This document shows, piece by piece, positions 37,156-45,717 of a stretch of DNA of 64,000 bases (the stretch's first letter is position 1; each line of letters begins with the position of its first letter). The stretch comes from JAJRPT01 sp964465945 (lineage in GTDB: Bacteria; Bacteroidota; Ignavibacteria; Kapaibacteriales; UBA2268), in assembly GCA_964465945.1 (NCBI GenBank), contig CAYXMM010000006.1, positions 1 to 64,000 of the forward strand. The letters run 5' to 3'. The position numbers and the translations under genes were made by a program. A model generated the notes under the pieces. That model was not told the origin of the DNA. It was given only the letters and a program-made list of their open reading frames with translations, and did not search any database.

Positions 37156-38595
37156 ATGGCAAAAAGAAATTATACAATTGCAATTATCGAAGATGACCCG
37201 TTAGTAAATCAAACGGTCAATGATATTATGGCATCTAAGTTTTCAAGGGTTTTCACTTATATGGATGCTCAGGTTGCCTTAGATGATATGCATATTATCG
37301 GTCCGGATTTAATACTTTTAGATATTTTCTTAGGTCATCATAATGGTCTTGAAATTTTAGATTCATTGCGTAAGCAGGGTTATAATATGCCTGTGATTAT
37401 GATGACAGCGTTTTCGGATATTAAGATGGCTGTTAGAGCGATGAAACTTGGTGCAGAAGATTTCATTGTTAAGCCACTAGATTTGGAGCAGTTAGAATTA
37501 TCTGTCGATAGAGCTTTAGATAATTATGATTTACGAAGAAGAGTTGATATACTTTCTGAGCAGTTGAAAGAAGAGAAATCTTCTGAAATTGTTGGGAAGT
37601 CCGATGGAATCCGTAAGGCGCTTGATATGGCTAAGATTGTTGCAGGAGCGGATACTACTATATTAATATTAGGTGAGTCCGGAACAGGAAAAGAGTTAAT
37701 TTCTCGCTATGTACATGACCATTCACCTAGGGCAAAAGGACCTTTTATTGCAATAAATTGTGGTGCAATTCCAAGAGAGTTAGCAGAAAATGAGTTGTTT
37801 GGATATGAAAAAGGTGCTTTTACAGGTGCGACTGATAGAATGCGACCTGGTAAATTCGAGCAGGCAAATAATGGAACAATTTTATTAGATGAGATTGGTG
37901 AGTTGAGTTTAGACTTACAAGTTAGATTATTGAGAGTATTGCAAGAAAGGAAATTCTACCGACTTGGGGGTCAGAAAGAAGTTTCGGTTGATGTTAGAGT
38001 AATTGCATCCACAAATAAATCACTTGAGAAAATGGTTGAGGATGGTGAATTTAGAGAGGATTTATATTACAGGTTAAATGTTGCTAATATTAATCTTCCA
38101 CCACTTAGAGAGCGTGGAGATGATGTTTTGTTACTGGCTTCTTCGTTTGTTGATAAATTTAACAAGAAATTCGGCAAAAAAGTAAGTGGCTTTTCCCCAG
38201 AAGCAGCTGAAATTATTAAAAAATACCACTGGAAAGGGAATATTCGTGAGTTAGCAAATGCTATAGAACGAGTTGTGCTTTTGGAGACTAACGATATAAT
38301 AACAAAAGATTCTTTATCTTTTATAAAGGTAAGCGGTGTGGTAGTAAAGCCAAGCCAAGCAACTGATGTAAATAGTATTGAGTTAGGAGATGGTCAACAT
38401 TTTCTTAAAATAGCATCGGCTGGTGTTTCTATGGGGAATGTCATTAAAGACTTGATTATTCAAACGCTAAAAATTACTAATGGTAATCAAATACAAGCAG
38501 CAAAGTTATTAGGTGTTTCAAGGTCAAAATTACGTTATCGAATTGAGCAGTTAGGGATTAATATAACGAATAAAACTATATCAAATTCGCAATGA
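37156..38595 (+). CDS. Sigma-54-dependent response regulator (NtrC family)
   Basis: The 479-residue protein has a REC domain (residues 1-125; acidic pocket EDD, phospho-Asp56 in LILLDIFLG), an AAA+ sigma-54 interaction domain (GESGTGKE Walker A, ENELFGYEKGAFTGAT with the GAFTGA loop, ILLDEIGELSLDLQ Walker B) and a Fis-type helix-turn-helix (NGNQIQAAKLLGVSRSKLRYRI). It should activate sigma-54 promoters when phosphorylated by the upstream kinase. AGGA precedes the ATG. The next gene, CheR, overlaps its end by ATGA. Confidence 0.96.
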   Translation: MAKRNYTIAIIEDDPLVNQTVNDIMASKFSRVFTYMDAQVALDDMHIIGPDLILLDIFLGHHNGLEILDSLRKQGYNMPVIMMTAFSDIKMAVRAMKLGAEDFIVKPLDLEQLELSVDRALDNYDLRRRVDILSEQLKEEKSSEIVGKSDGIRKALDMAKIVAGADTTILILGESGTGKELISRYVHDHSPRAKGPFIAINCGAIPRELAENELFGYEKGAFTGATDRMRPGKFEQANNGTILLDEIGELSLDLQVRLLRVLQERKFYRLGGQKEVSVDVRVIASTNKSLEKMVEDGEFREDLYYRLNVANINLPPLRERGDDVLLLASSFVDKFNKKFGKKVSGFSPEAAEIIKKYHWKGNIRELANAIERVVLLETNDIITKDSLSFIKVSGVVVKPSQATDVNSIELGDGQHFLKIASAGVSMGNVIKDLIIQTLKITNGNQIQAAKLLGVSRSKLRYRIEQLGINITNKTISNSQ

Positions 38596-39467
38596 GTGAT
38601 TTCTTTAAATCTAATTTTAGTGTAAATAAATCAGATGAAATCAAATTATCTGATGAGACTTTTTTTAGATTAAGAGACACAATTTATAAGCTTTCAGGTA
38701 TATATTTTAATGAATCAAAAAAGTATCTTTTAGAATCAAGAATTTTAAAAAGAATTCAAGTTTTAAAATTAGATGCATTTGAGAGTTATTTACAAAAAAT
38801 AAGTGCTTTAAATGGACGTGAAGAGCTTAAAAATTTATTTGATGTAATAACAATTAACGAAACCTATTTTTTTAGAGCGGAATTTCAAATCGAAGCTTTG
38901 GAAAGCCATATAATTCCCGAATTAGTTGCCGCAAAATTGAGTTCAAATAATAATAAAATCAGAATTTGGAGTGCAGCTTGTTCAACTGGTGAAGAGCCCT
39001 ATACAATTTCGATGGTTATTGAAAATAACATCAAAGCAAAATACCCTGAGATTAAATTTGAAATTTTTGCAAGTGATTTAAGCCAAGAAGTAATTAAAAA
39101 TGCGGAAAAAGGTTTATACAATGAATATTCAATAAGAAATTTACCAAAAGATTATTTCATAAAATACTTTACAAGAGTAAAAGATAAGTTTGAAATTGAT
39201 GAATCAATTAGGAATATGGTTGAATTTAAAAATATTAATTTATATGATTCATTTTCAATCAATCAATTAGAAAAATTTGATGTAATATTCTGCGAAAACG
39301 TATTAATTTACTTCGACCCAGTATCGAAAGAGAAGGTAATTACAAATTTATACAATGCGTTCAATGATGGTGGCTATTTATTTATTGGAACTGCAGAATC
39401 ATTACATAATGTTAAACAGAATTTTGATTTAATTCATTTTCCAAAAGCAATGGCATATAGGAGGTAA
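38592..39467 (+). CDS. cheR: CheR-type protein-glutamate methyltransferase
   Basis: The 291-residue protein has an N-terminal CheR alpha domain (RLRDTIYKLSGIYFNESKKYLLESR) and the SAM-binding domain (IRIWSAACSTGEEPYTISMV, IFASDLSQEVIKNAEKGLY, FDVIFCENVLIYFD). Classical CheR methylates chemoreceptor glutamates. Here no chemoreceptor, CheA, CheW or CheB is encoded nearby; instead it is the third gene of a kinase/sigma-54 regulator operon, so the substrate may be a non-chemotaxis protein. Confidence 0.93.
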   Translation: MSDFFKSNFSVNKSDEIKLSDETFFRLRDTIYKLSGIYFNESKKYLLESRILKRIQVLKLDAFESYLQKISALNGREELKNLFDVITINETYFFRAEFQIEALESHIIPELVAAKLSSNNNKIRIWSAACSTGEEPYTISMVIENNIKAKYPEIKFEIFASDLSQEVIKNAEKGLYNEYSIRNLPKDYFIKYFTRVKDKFEIDESIRNMVEFKNINLYDSFSINQLEKFDVIFCENVLIYFDPVSKEKVITNLYNAFNDGGYLFIGTAESLHNVKQNFDLIHFPKAMAYRR

Positions 39468-39469
39468 CA

Positions 39470-40474
39470 ATGAATGAAGATACAATAGGTGAAAATTTGC
39501 AAGAAGTTTTATCAAAAATTGATAAAATAAAAGAAGCATTAACTGAAAGTCAATCAAACATACCTATTTCACAGGAAGTTGTTGGTTTTGTTGAGGATAT
39601 TAAAATATTCATAAGTGATGTTTCTAATTCTATTGAATCACAAATTAAGAAGCAGTTAAAAAATGTATATGATAATATTTTAGATAAAACTTCTGAAGTA
39701 AACTCAAGTATTAATGACTTATTAGATATAAATGAAAGCTTAAATATAAATTATTCAAAATTAGTTACTAAACCACTTAAATTACTTGAATTACTACATT
39801 CTGAAATAAAAAATGGTAATAATTTACAATCTGAGTTAGGCACTATTTCAAATGCTATAAATACTTTAAAAGAATATGAAATTGAAAGTGTGCAACATTT
39901 AAGTCATGATAGCCAGAATCTTACTATTTCTATATCTAACCAAGTAAATGAATTATATAAGATTATAAATGGTTATCGTGCTTCTAATTTAATGTCCGAG
40001 TTTATAATTTCACACAATGAACGAATTAAAGTAATAGATGATAAGTTAGATGAAATCTATAATTTATTAGGATACAATAAAGAAGAAATGTTAAAAAATA
40101 TCAAAAATGAGTTAGATAGTGAGAAAATGGTCGAAGTTGATGTCAACGAAAGTGCACATAACTTAGACCTTGAAGAGGATGAAATTGAGGCAGAAGAAGA
40201 AGAGATTACCAATATAATTGATGATAATGAAGATTTTGTTGACGAAATTGAAGACGAAATAACAGATGATAATGATGTTGATGTAGATTTTTACGAAGAT
40301 GTTGAAATTGAAGAAGAGTTTGACGATGAAGATGCTGTAATGAGTCATAATGAAGACTATGAATCTGAAACCAATCCACGAAGCACAACTTACAAATCTA
40401 AATTTGATGAAAGCTATTTAGACATTGATGATTCAAATGAAGATGATAATGATTTGTTAAAATACTATAAGTGA
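39470..40474 (+). CDS. Acidic coiled-coil protein of the signalling operon
   Basis: A strong Shine-Dalgarno (AGGAGG, inside the last codons of cheR) precedes the ATG. The 334-residue product has a long helical, coiled-coil-like part (residues about 1-235) with heptad-type spacing, and an extremely acidic, low-complexity C-terminus (residues 235-330, rich in Asp and Glu). There is no signal peptide, transmembrane helix or known domain. The coiled coil resembles a signalling helix bundle, so a methyl-accepting substrate of the neighbouring CheR is conceivable but unproven. Its last codons lie in a hairpin shared with the converging gene. Confidence 0.7.
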   Translation: MNEDTIGENLQEVLSKIDKIKEALTESQSNIPISQEVVGFVEDIKIFISDVSNSIESQIKKQLKNVYDNILDKTSEVNSSINDLLDINESLNINYSKLVTKPLKLLELLHSEIKNGNNLQSELGTISNAINTLKEYEIESVQHLSHDSQNLTISISNQVNELYKIINGYRASNLMSEFIISHNERIKVIDDKLDEIYNLLGYNKEEMLKNIKNELDSEKMVEVDVNESAHNLDLEEDEIEAEEEEITNIIDDNEDFVDEIEDEITDDNDVDVDFYEDVEIEEEFDDEDAVMSHNEDYESETNPRSTTYKSKFDESYLDIDDSNEDDNDLLKYYK

Positions 40475-40488
40475 TTATAGTATTTTAA
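40457..40488. terminator. Hairpin spanning both convergent stop codons
   Basis: A perfect 14-bp inverted repeat (TTAAAATACTATAA 40457-40470 and TTATAGTATTTTAA 40475-40488) with loop GTGA covers the last codons and stops of two genes that end at adjacent bases. It probably acts as a terminator or 3' stabiliser in both directions. The stem is AT-rich. Confidence 0.65.
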
Positions 40489-41683
40489 CAATTTTCTTTA
40501 ATTCGTTGATTTCTCGTGTTGTTAAAAATCGGTATTCTCCCCTTTTCATACCAGCATTAGATAATCCAGCAAATTCTTTTCTATCTAATTTTTTAACTGT
40601 ATATCCAAAATGCTCGAACATTCTACGAACTTCTCGATATTTTCCTTCTTTTAGAACTAATTTTACTTTTGTGTTATCAGTTGGCTCAACAAAAACAAAG
40701 CAAGGGGCAGTTTTTCCGTCTTCAAGTTCTACGCCTTCTGCAATTAGTTTAGCATGGTCTAAGTGTAGTTTTTTGTCTAAGGTTGCATTATAAAGTTTCT
40801 CAATTTGGAATGAAGGATGAGTTAATCTATGAGCTAATTCGCCATCATTAGTTAGGATGAGAACTCCTGTTGTGTTTCTATCTAATCGACCAACAGGGAA
40901 AACTCTCTCTCTTCTTTTCACAATATCCATAACGGTTTTTCTACCAAGTTCATCAGCAGTGGTTGTAACTACGTCTTTTGGTTTATTCAAAAGAATATAA
41001 ACATTTTTATTATAATAAGAAATTGGGTCGCCATTCACAGTTACGTTGTCGGAAGCTTTTACTTTCATTCCAAGTTCTTTTGCTATTTTGCCATTTATCT
41101 TAACTACACCACTTTCAATATATTCATCGGCTTTTCTTCGAGAACATAATCCAGATTCAGCGATATATTTGTTTAACCTAATTTCCCCATCTTCTTTAAC
41201 TTTTGTTATATGAGTATTGATGATTTGTGTGTCTTTTGGTTTTCTATAAACTTTTTTTGGCTTTTCATCGCTATACTTATCAATTTTACTCTTATAAGAT
41301 TTTGGCATATCTTTGGAAAATGTGCTTGCTCTCTCTCCACTACTTGTTCTTTCACTAAATGACTTACTTTTAGTTTTAGTATATCCTCTTTCTCGCTCTT
41401 CGCTACTGTTTCGCGATGAAAATGATTTGGGCTTATCTTTTGAAAAAGAGCTTGGTCTATCACCACGACTGGCTCTTTCACTAAATGGCTTACTTTTAGA
41501 TTTAGAATATCCACTTTCTCGTTCATCACTACTATTGCGTGATGAAAATGATTTGGGCTTATCTTTGGAAAATTTGCTACCAAATTCACGAGTATCTTTT
41601 ACTCTTTTATCACTCATTTTAGGTTTACCCTTAGAATGAATTTGTGATTTAGATTTGCTACTATTGTTTCTTCTTATATTCAT
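40475..41683 (-). CDS. RluB/RsuA-type pseudouridine synthase with repetitive basic N-terminus
   Basis: The C-terminal 240 residues of this 402-residue protein form an S4 domain (RLNKYIAESGLCSRRKADEYI) plus a RsuA/RluB catalytic domain with VFPVGRLDRNTTGVLILTND (catalytic Asp) and LKEGKYREVRRMF. It should isomerise uridine in 23S or 16S rRNA; RluB (23S U2605) is the likeliest. The first 160 residues are Ser/Lys/Arg-rich, contain two 42-residue tandem repeats and are probably disordered and RNA-binding. The ATG overlaps the stop of the VWA gene (TAATG). Confidence 0.92.
   Translation of the reverse strand: MNIRRNNSSKSKSQIHSKGKPKMSDKRVKDTREFGSKFSKDKPKSFSSRNSSDERESGYSKSKSKPFSERASRGDRPSSFSKDKPKSFSSRNSSEERERGYTKTKSKSFSERTSSGERASTFSKDMPKSYKSKIDKYSDEKPKKVYRKPKDTQIINTHITKVKEDGEIRLNKYIAESGLCSRRKADEYIESGVVKINGKIAKELGMKVKASDNVTVNGDPISYYNKNVYILLNKPKDVVTTTADELGRKTVMDIVKRRERVFPVGRLDRNTTGVLILTNDGELAHRLTHPSFQIEKLYNATLDKKLHLDHAKLIAEGVELEDGKTAPCFVFVEPTDNTKVKLVLKEGKYREVRRMFEHFGYTVKKLDRKEFAGLSNAGMKRGEYRFLTTREINELKKIVKIL
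41318..41569 (-). repeat. Two 126-base in-frame tandem repeats in the pseudouridine synthase gene
   Basis: Repeat 1 (41444-41569) and repeat 2 (41318-41443) each encode 42 residues that start SKDKPKSFSSRNSS and end in an aromatic F. They differ at about ten residues. A third unit begins at 41317 (SKDMPKSYKSK) and then decays. Confidence 0.85.
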
Positions 41684-42687
41684 TATGGGTTAACCCTAAA
41701 AATGGTGTATTTTAAAATATTTTCTAAGCTAATAAGACCAAAGGCGATTAAGGCAAAAAATAGGAATTCCTCTGTATAATTATTAAAAAAGGCAACATCA
41801 ACTTCAGTTTTTTCTAATTTATCGATTTCTTTGTATATGTTTTCTAATGATTTAGTATTTTTTGCTCTAAAATACTCGCCATTTGTCAATTCTGCGATTT
41901 TCTTCATTGTAACTTCATCAATATCAACATCAACATTTTGGTATCTAACTCCAAAAGGAGTTTGAACTGGATAAGGTGCTTTACCTATAGTCCCAAGTCC
42001 GATAGTGTATGTTTTGATACCAAAAGTACGAGCTAACTCAGCAGCTGTTTCTGGGGCTATAAACCCAGCATTATGTACACCATCTGTAAGGAGGATAATT
42101 ACTTTTGATTTTGCTTTACTTTCTTTTAATCTAGCAACGGCTGTTGATAAACCATCTCCAATTGCCGTTCCATCTTTAATTTTGCCAGTTTCTAGTTTAG
42201 AGAGAACATTTTTTAAAACAGAATGGTCGATTGTAACAGGAGTTTGAGTATAGGCTTCGCCTGCAAATATTACAAGCCCAATTCTATCGTTAGGTCGTTC
42301 ATCAATAAAATCTATTGCAGTTTTCTTTGCGGCTTTAAATCTATTCGGCTTTAAGTCCTCAGCCAGCATCGAAGTTGATATGTCTAGGGCAATAATAATA
42401 TCTATACCTTCACTTTTTATATTTTTCCTTGATGAAGAGGTTTGAGGTCTTGCAAGAGCAATAATTATAAAAATAAAGGCTACTATTCGTAGGGCATTGG
42501 GTAAATAAATTAATCGTTGACGTATTGTCTTCTTAGCAAACTTAATAGCTTCTGCAGTTGGAAGATTTATTTCTGGAAATTGCTTCTTATTCTTCCAAAT
42601 TAACCAAGCAATTAATATTGGAACAATCAGCAGTAGCCAAAGTAATTCTGGGTTTGCAAATTTTATTTCATCAAAATTAGGAATCAT
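41683..42687 (-). CDS. batA: BatA-like VWA domain membrane protein
   Basis: The 334-residue protein has two N-terminal transmembrane helices (LLWLLLIVPILIAWLIW and ALRIVAFIFIIIALA), a VWA domain with an intact MIDAS (IIALDISTSMLAEDL, TAIGDGLSTAVARL, ILLTDGVHNAG) and a C-terminal transmembrane helix. This is the BatA layout of the Bacteroidota aerotolerance (bat) cluster. The BatD-like gene is upstream, but BatB, BatC and MoxR are not adjacent, so the cluster is reduced. The function of Bat proteins is not well defined. Confidence 0.85.
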   Translation of the reverse strand: MIPNFDEIKFANPELLWLLLIVPILIAWLIWKNKKQFPEINLPTAEAIKFAKKTIRQRLIYLPNALRIVAFIFIIIALARPQTSSSRKNIKSEGIDIIIALDISTSMLAEDLKPNRFKAAKKTAIDFIDERPNDRIGLVIFAGEAYTQTPVTIDHSVLKNVLSKLETGKIKDGTAIGDGLSTAVARLKESKAKSKVIILLTDGVHNAGFIAPETAAELARTFGIKTYTIGLGTIGKAPYPVQTPFGVRYQNVDVDIDEVTMKKIAELTNGEYFRAKNTKSLENIYKEIDKLEKTEVDVAFFNNYTEEFLFFALIAFGLISLENILKYTIFRVNP

Positions 42688-42690
42688 AAA

Positions 42691-43641
42691 TTATTCTTCC
42701 TCCTCTGATTTTTTAATTAAGTGCTTAGTTTTATCTATTAGTTCAAACCCATTTTCCAATACTTTAATATTAATATCTGAATAAGGTTTTTCTTTAGCGA
42801 ATTTAACTAAATCGGCATTAGTTAAAATATAATTTAATTTGCTAACTAATTCTTCTGCTATTGACTTTGCTTTAATATTATCGATAATCTCTGATGAAGT
42901 CATATCAAGCGCTTCAAACTCAAAAACTCTTAAAATGTAAATTCTTAAAATGTCAGTTAAGCGAGTGTAATACTCTTTAAATTCATCATTCTGCCAAACT
43001 TTATCTTTTTCAAGTTTTCTAAGGGCTTCAATAGCAAGTACGTCTGCTGGAATCTTAGGGTCATAAGGTAACTCTTCTTTCTCAACTACTCTATTTTTAT
43101 AGTATTTTTTATAAACATAATAAGCAACAATTAGAAGAATGATTAGTCCAATTCCGACATAGATATACTCAATAATTTCCCAAATAGAAAAAGGTGCATC
43201 AATTAGTGGTTTAATATCTTTAAAAGCAGCGGTTGTATCTACTTTCATTGCATTTACAGCAACGCCATATTCATTAGTAGAAACTGATCGATAATCAATA
43301 AACTTACTTTTATCATTTTTTAAGTGATAAAGAATTTTGATTGACGGAATTTGATAATATCCAGTATCGAAAGTGATTAGTTTAATATTTTGTTTGTAAA
43401 CTATATTTTTTTCATTTTTTATTGTGTCAATTTTACTTTTACTAATTACTTCAAAATGACCGAGAGTGTCTAAAAAATTAGGAAAAATTAGATTGAATTT
43501 TTCTGAGGTGTTTATTTCAAAATTTATATTTACAGATTCCCCTATAAGTACTTCTTTTTTATCGATAGTCGATTTTAAAGTTGGCTCGTTGGCAAGTAAG
43601 TAAGTGTTTAAAATTATTAAAAGACAGAGTATTTTTTTCAT
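42691..43641 (-). CDS. BatD-like membrane protein
   Basis: The 316-residue protein has a signal peptide (residues 1-17), a periplasmic beta-sandwich-like domain (about 20-155), one transmembrane helix (YIYVGIGLIILLIVAYYVY) and a cytoplasmic helical tail of about 130 residues. This is the topology of BatD-like/DUF4381-like proteins that accompany VWA proteins. It lies 3 bases upstream of the VWA gene. A role in VWA-protein assembly at the membrane is inferred from context. Confidence 0.72.
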   Translation of the reverse strand: MKKILCLLIILNTYLLANEPTLKSTIDKKEVLIGESVNINFEINTSEKFNLIFPNFLDTLGHFEVISKSKIDTIKNEKNIVYKQNIKLITFDTGYYQIPSIKILYHLKNDKSKFIDYRSVSTNEYGVAVNAMKVDTTAAFKDIKPLIDAPFSIWEIIEYIYVGIGLIILLIVAYYVYKKYYKNRVVEKEELPYDPKIPADVLAIEALRKLEKDKVWQNDEFKEYYTRLTDILRIYILRVFEFEALDMTSSEIIDNIKAKSIAEELVSKLNYILTNADLVKFAKEKPYSDINIKVLENGFELIDKTKHLIKKSEEEE

Positions 43642-43710
43642 AGTAGTTTATAGCATTTCACAACGCAAAATTAATTTGATTACGAAATAATCGTAAAAAT
43701 GTTATATAAA

Positions 43711-44376
43711 TTAAGAAATTGCTTTTGTTAAGAATGACTTCATCTTTTCAGCGGAGTTGAAATATTCAAGGATTATTTCTTTTAAATTTTCTGAATATAT
43801 TGTTTCTTTATTAATTTCTACCCAATAGTATAATTGTTTATTTGCTAAAAAGGGTTCTTTGTTTATAATTTCTTTGAAATCTTTGGGAATTAATTTACTT
43901 TTTTCGCCTTGTAAAGAATTGAAGTATTTTTTGAAGTTCTTGTCATTAGTTAGTTTTTGAAACTCATCTAAATTATTTGCAATATAGGTTCTAAACTTTT
44001 GAATAGTATCCTTATCAGCTTGGTAGATGCCACCTGCAAGAGCAATACCTTCAAGTCCTATCTGAATATAGTAGCCAGGGTAGGCATTATCTTTTTTGCC
44101 ATTAGCAGAGATTAGTGCTGACATTTGAGTTTTGTATGGAGTTTTATCATTAGAAAAGCGAATATCACGATTAATTCTAAACAATGCATCTTTTGTTTGC
44201 ATTGTAATTTTCAAATCAATATTAGATAGTTCTGCAATTAAATCAGTAATTAAGTTCTCAAACGGCTTTTTAACAAATTTCTCGTATCTTTTTCGATTTT
44301 CATCGAACCAAAGTTTATTATTATTTTCACTTAATTCATTAAAAAAATTAAGATATTCTTTTTCTAAATATATCAT
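43711..44376 (-). CDS. DUF2461 family protein
   Basis: The 221-residue protein has the DUF2461/TIGR02453 pattern: FFNELSENNNKLWFDENRKRYE at the start, then DALFRINRDIRFSNDKTPYKT and GYYIQIGLEG. The family is widespread and uncharacterised. There is no signal peptide. The gene overlaps the 3' end of apaG by 4 bases. Confidence 0.9.
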   Translation of the reverse strand: MIYLEKEYLNFFNELSENNNKLWFDENRKRYEKFVKKPFENLITDLIAELSNIDLKITMQTKDALFRINRDIRFSNDKTPYKTQMSALISANGKKDNAYPGYYIQIGLEGIALAGGIYQADKDTIQKFRTYIANNLDEFQKLTNDKNFKKYFNSLQGEKSKLIPKDFKEIINKEPFLANKQLYYWVEINKETIYSENLKEIILEYFNSAEKMKSFLTKAIS

Positions 44377-44777
44377 ATACTTTCACCTTGCAAATTCGCA
44401 CTAACTAAATAAAATCTGTCAATCATTGCCTTAAATCTTTCTCCATTATTTCTTTGCATTTCAAAACTTCCTTCCATTGTCCCCCATTCTGTGTCAATAG
44501 AGCAATAAGATGTATAAGTAAAAGATGCACCAGGCGATAATTCAGGAGTATAACCAACAACACCTGCTCCTTTTATTTCATCTTTTTTCCCATCAGCATC
44601 AATAACAATCCAATGTCGGTTTATTAACTTAGCCCACTCATCACCAACGTTAGTAATTTCAATTCTGTAAGAAAATAAATTTCTTTTCCCGTCAAGTGAA
44701 TATTCTTCTTGAATAAACTCCGGCTCAACATTAATCTTAATTCCACTTGTAGTAGTTGTTGAATTTGTTTTCTTCAT
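44373..44777 (-). CDS. apaG: ApaG domain protein
   Basis: The 134-residue protein is a stand-alone ApaG (fibronectin III-like) domain. Diagnostic blocks are FSYRIEITNVGDEWAKLINRHW, GAGVVGYTPELSPGASFTY, and WGTMEGSFEM. In Proteobacteria it is linked to Co2+/Mg2+ tolerance, but the biochemical role is unknown. Length is normal. It is co-transcribed with the DUF2461 gene (4-base overlap). Confidence 0.95.
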   Translation of the reverse strand: MKKTNSTTTTSGIKINVEPEFIQEEYSLDGKRNLFSYRIEITNVGDEWAKLINRHWIVIDADGKKDEIKGAGVVGYTPELSPGASFTYTSYCSIDTEWGTMEGSFEMQRNNGERFKAMIDRFYLVSANLQGESI

Positions 44778-44838
44778 ACAAATTAAATAAAATTAAATAA
44801 TAAACAACAAAAATAAGATAATTTCTCCATAGTCAATT

Positions 44839-45717
44839 TCAATCAATTATAGCCCTTGCGCCGTAAATTCCTGTATCTTCAATATATTTTGCAATTTTGA
44901 TATTTGGAACGATATGATTCAACTTTTTAATCTCTATATATTCTATCATCGATTGAAAGAAATACTTTTCTGCTTTTGCTAAGCCACCACCAATTATGAC
45001 GCTATGAATATCGAGTAAATTCATAGTAGAGCAAATACCTATTCCAAGTAACTTGCCATAATATTCAAAACTTTCAATGGCAGATTTATCTCCTTTCTCT
45101 GCAAGTTCAAAAATTTCTAATGGAGAGGATGCGTTTTGGGTATATTTCAAATTAAAGTACTCTGTAAATTGCTTTCTACCAAGATACTCTTCAAAAATTC
45201 CGGTTCTATTTGGAACTAAATTTATATTTTCATCAAATTTAAAATTACTATATCCAATTTCACCTGCTCCGTTTTTATCACCATAATATATTGATTTATT
45301 AATAATTATGCTTCCTCCAATGCCACTTCCCAATGTAATATAAATTAGATTGTTTAGTCCTTGCCCCACTCCATATTTTAATTCAGCAAGAGCAGCAGCA
45401 TTCGCATCATTTTCGATTTTAATCTTTAAATCAGGAAATTTATCGCAAATTTCTTTATTTAAATCAATATTCACAAAGTCAGGAATATTTGGTGCGATAT
45501 GAACAAAATAATCCTTACTTACAACAGAAGGAAATCCAATTCCGACTTTATCAATATTATAGCTATTAATCGAACTTTCAATTAGTAAATTAATAGTTTT
45601 AATAACATCAGTACTTCCTGATTGAGGGGTTGGAATATTCTCATTATGGATTATATTTAATTCATCAAATATAGCAAATTTTATTGATGAACCACCTACA
45701 TCAATGGCTAAAATCAT
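44839..45717 (-). CDS. ROK family sugar kinase (glucokinase-like)
   Basis: The 292-residue protein has the ATP-binding motif ILAIDVGGSSIKFAIFD, the sugar-binding GIGFPSVV, the catalytic region IENDANAAALAELKYG, and ITLGSGIGGSIIINKSIYYG. ROK kinases phosphorylate glucose, mannose or amino sugars. The Cys-rich zinc motif that most ROK proteins carry after the H-x-E/G region (CxCGxxGCxE) is missing; the sequence there reads NLVPNRTGIFEEY. A zinc-free ROK fold is likely. It overlaps the upstream gene by 4 bases. Confidence 0.9.
   Translation of the reverse strand: MILAIDVGGSSIKFAIFDELNIIHNENIPTPQSGSTDVIKTINLLIESSINSYNIDKVGIGFPSVVSKDYFVHIAPNIPDFVNIDLNKEICDKFPDLKIKIENDANAAALAELKYGVGQGLNNLIYITLGSGIGGSIIINKSIYYGDKNGAGEIGYSNFKFDENINLVPNRTGIFEEYLGRKQFTEYFNLKYTQNASSPLEIFELAEKGDKSAIESFEYYGKLLGIGICSTMNLLDIHSVIIGGGLAKAEKYFFQSMIEYIEIKKLNHIVPNIKIAKYIEDTGIYGARAIID

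Noticed and set aside
40163..40388. Antisense open frames inside the acidic protein gene
   Set aside because: They are shadows of the Asp/Glu-rich coding sequence, with no ribosome binding site and biased composition.
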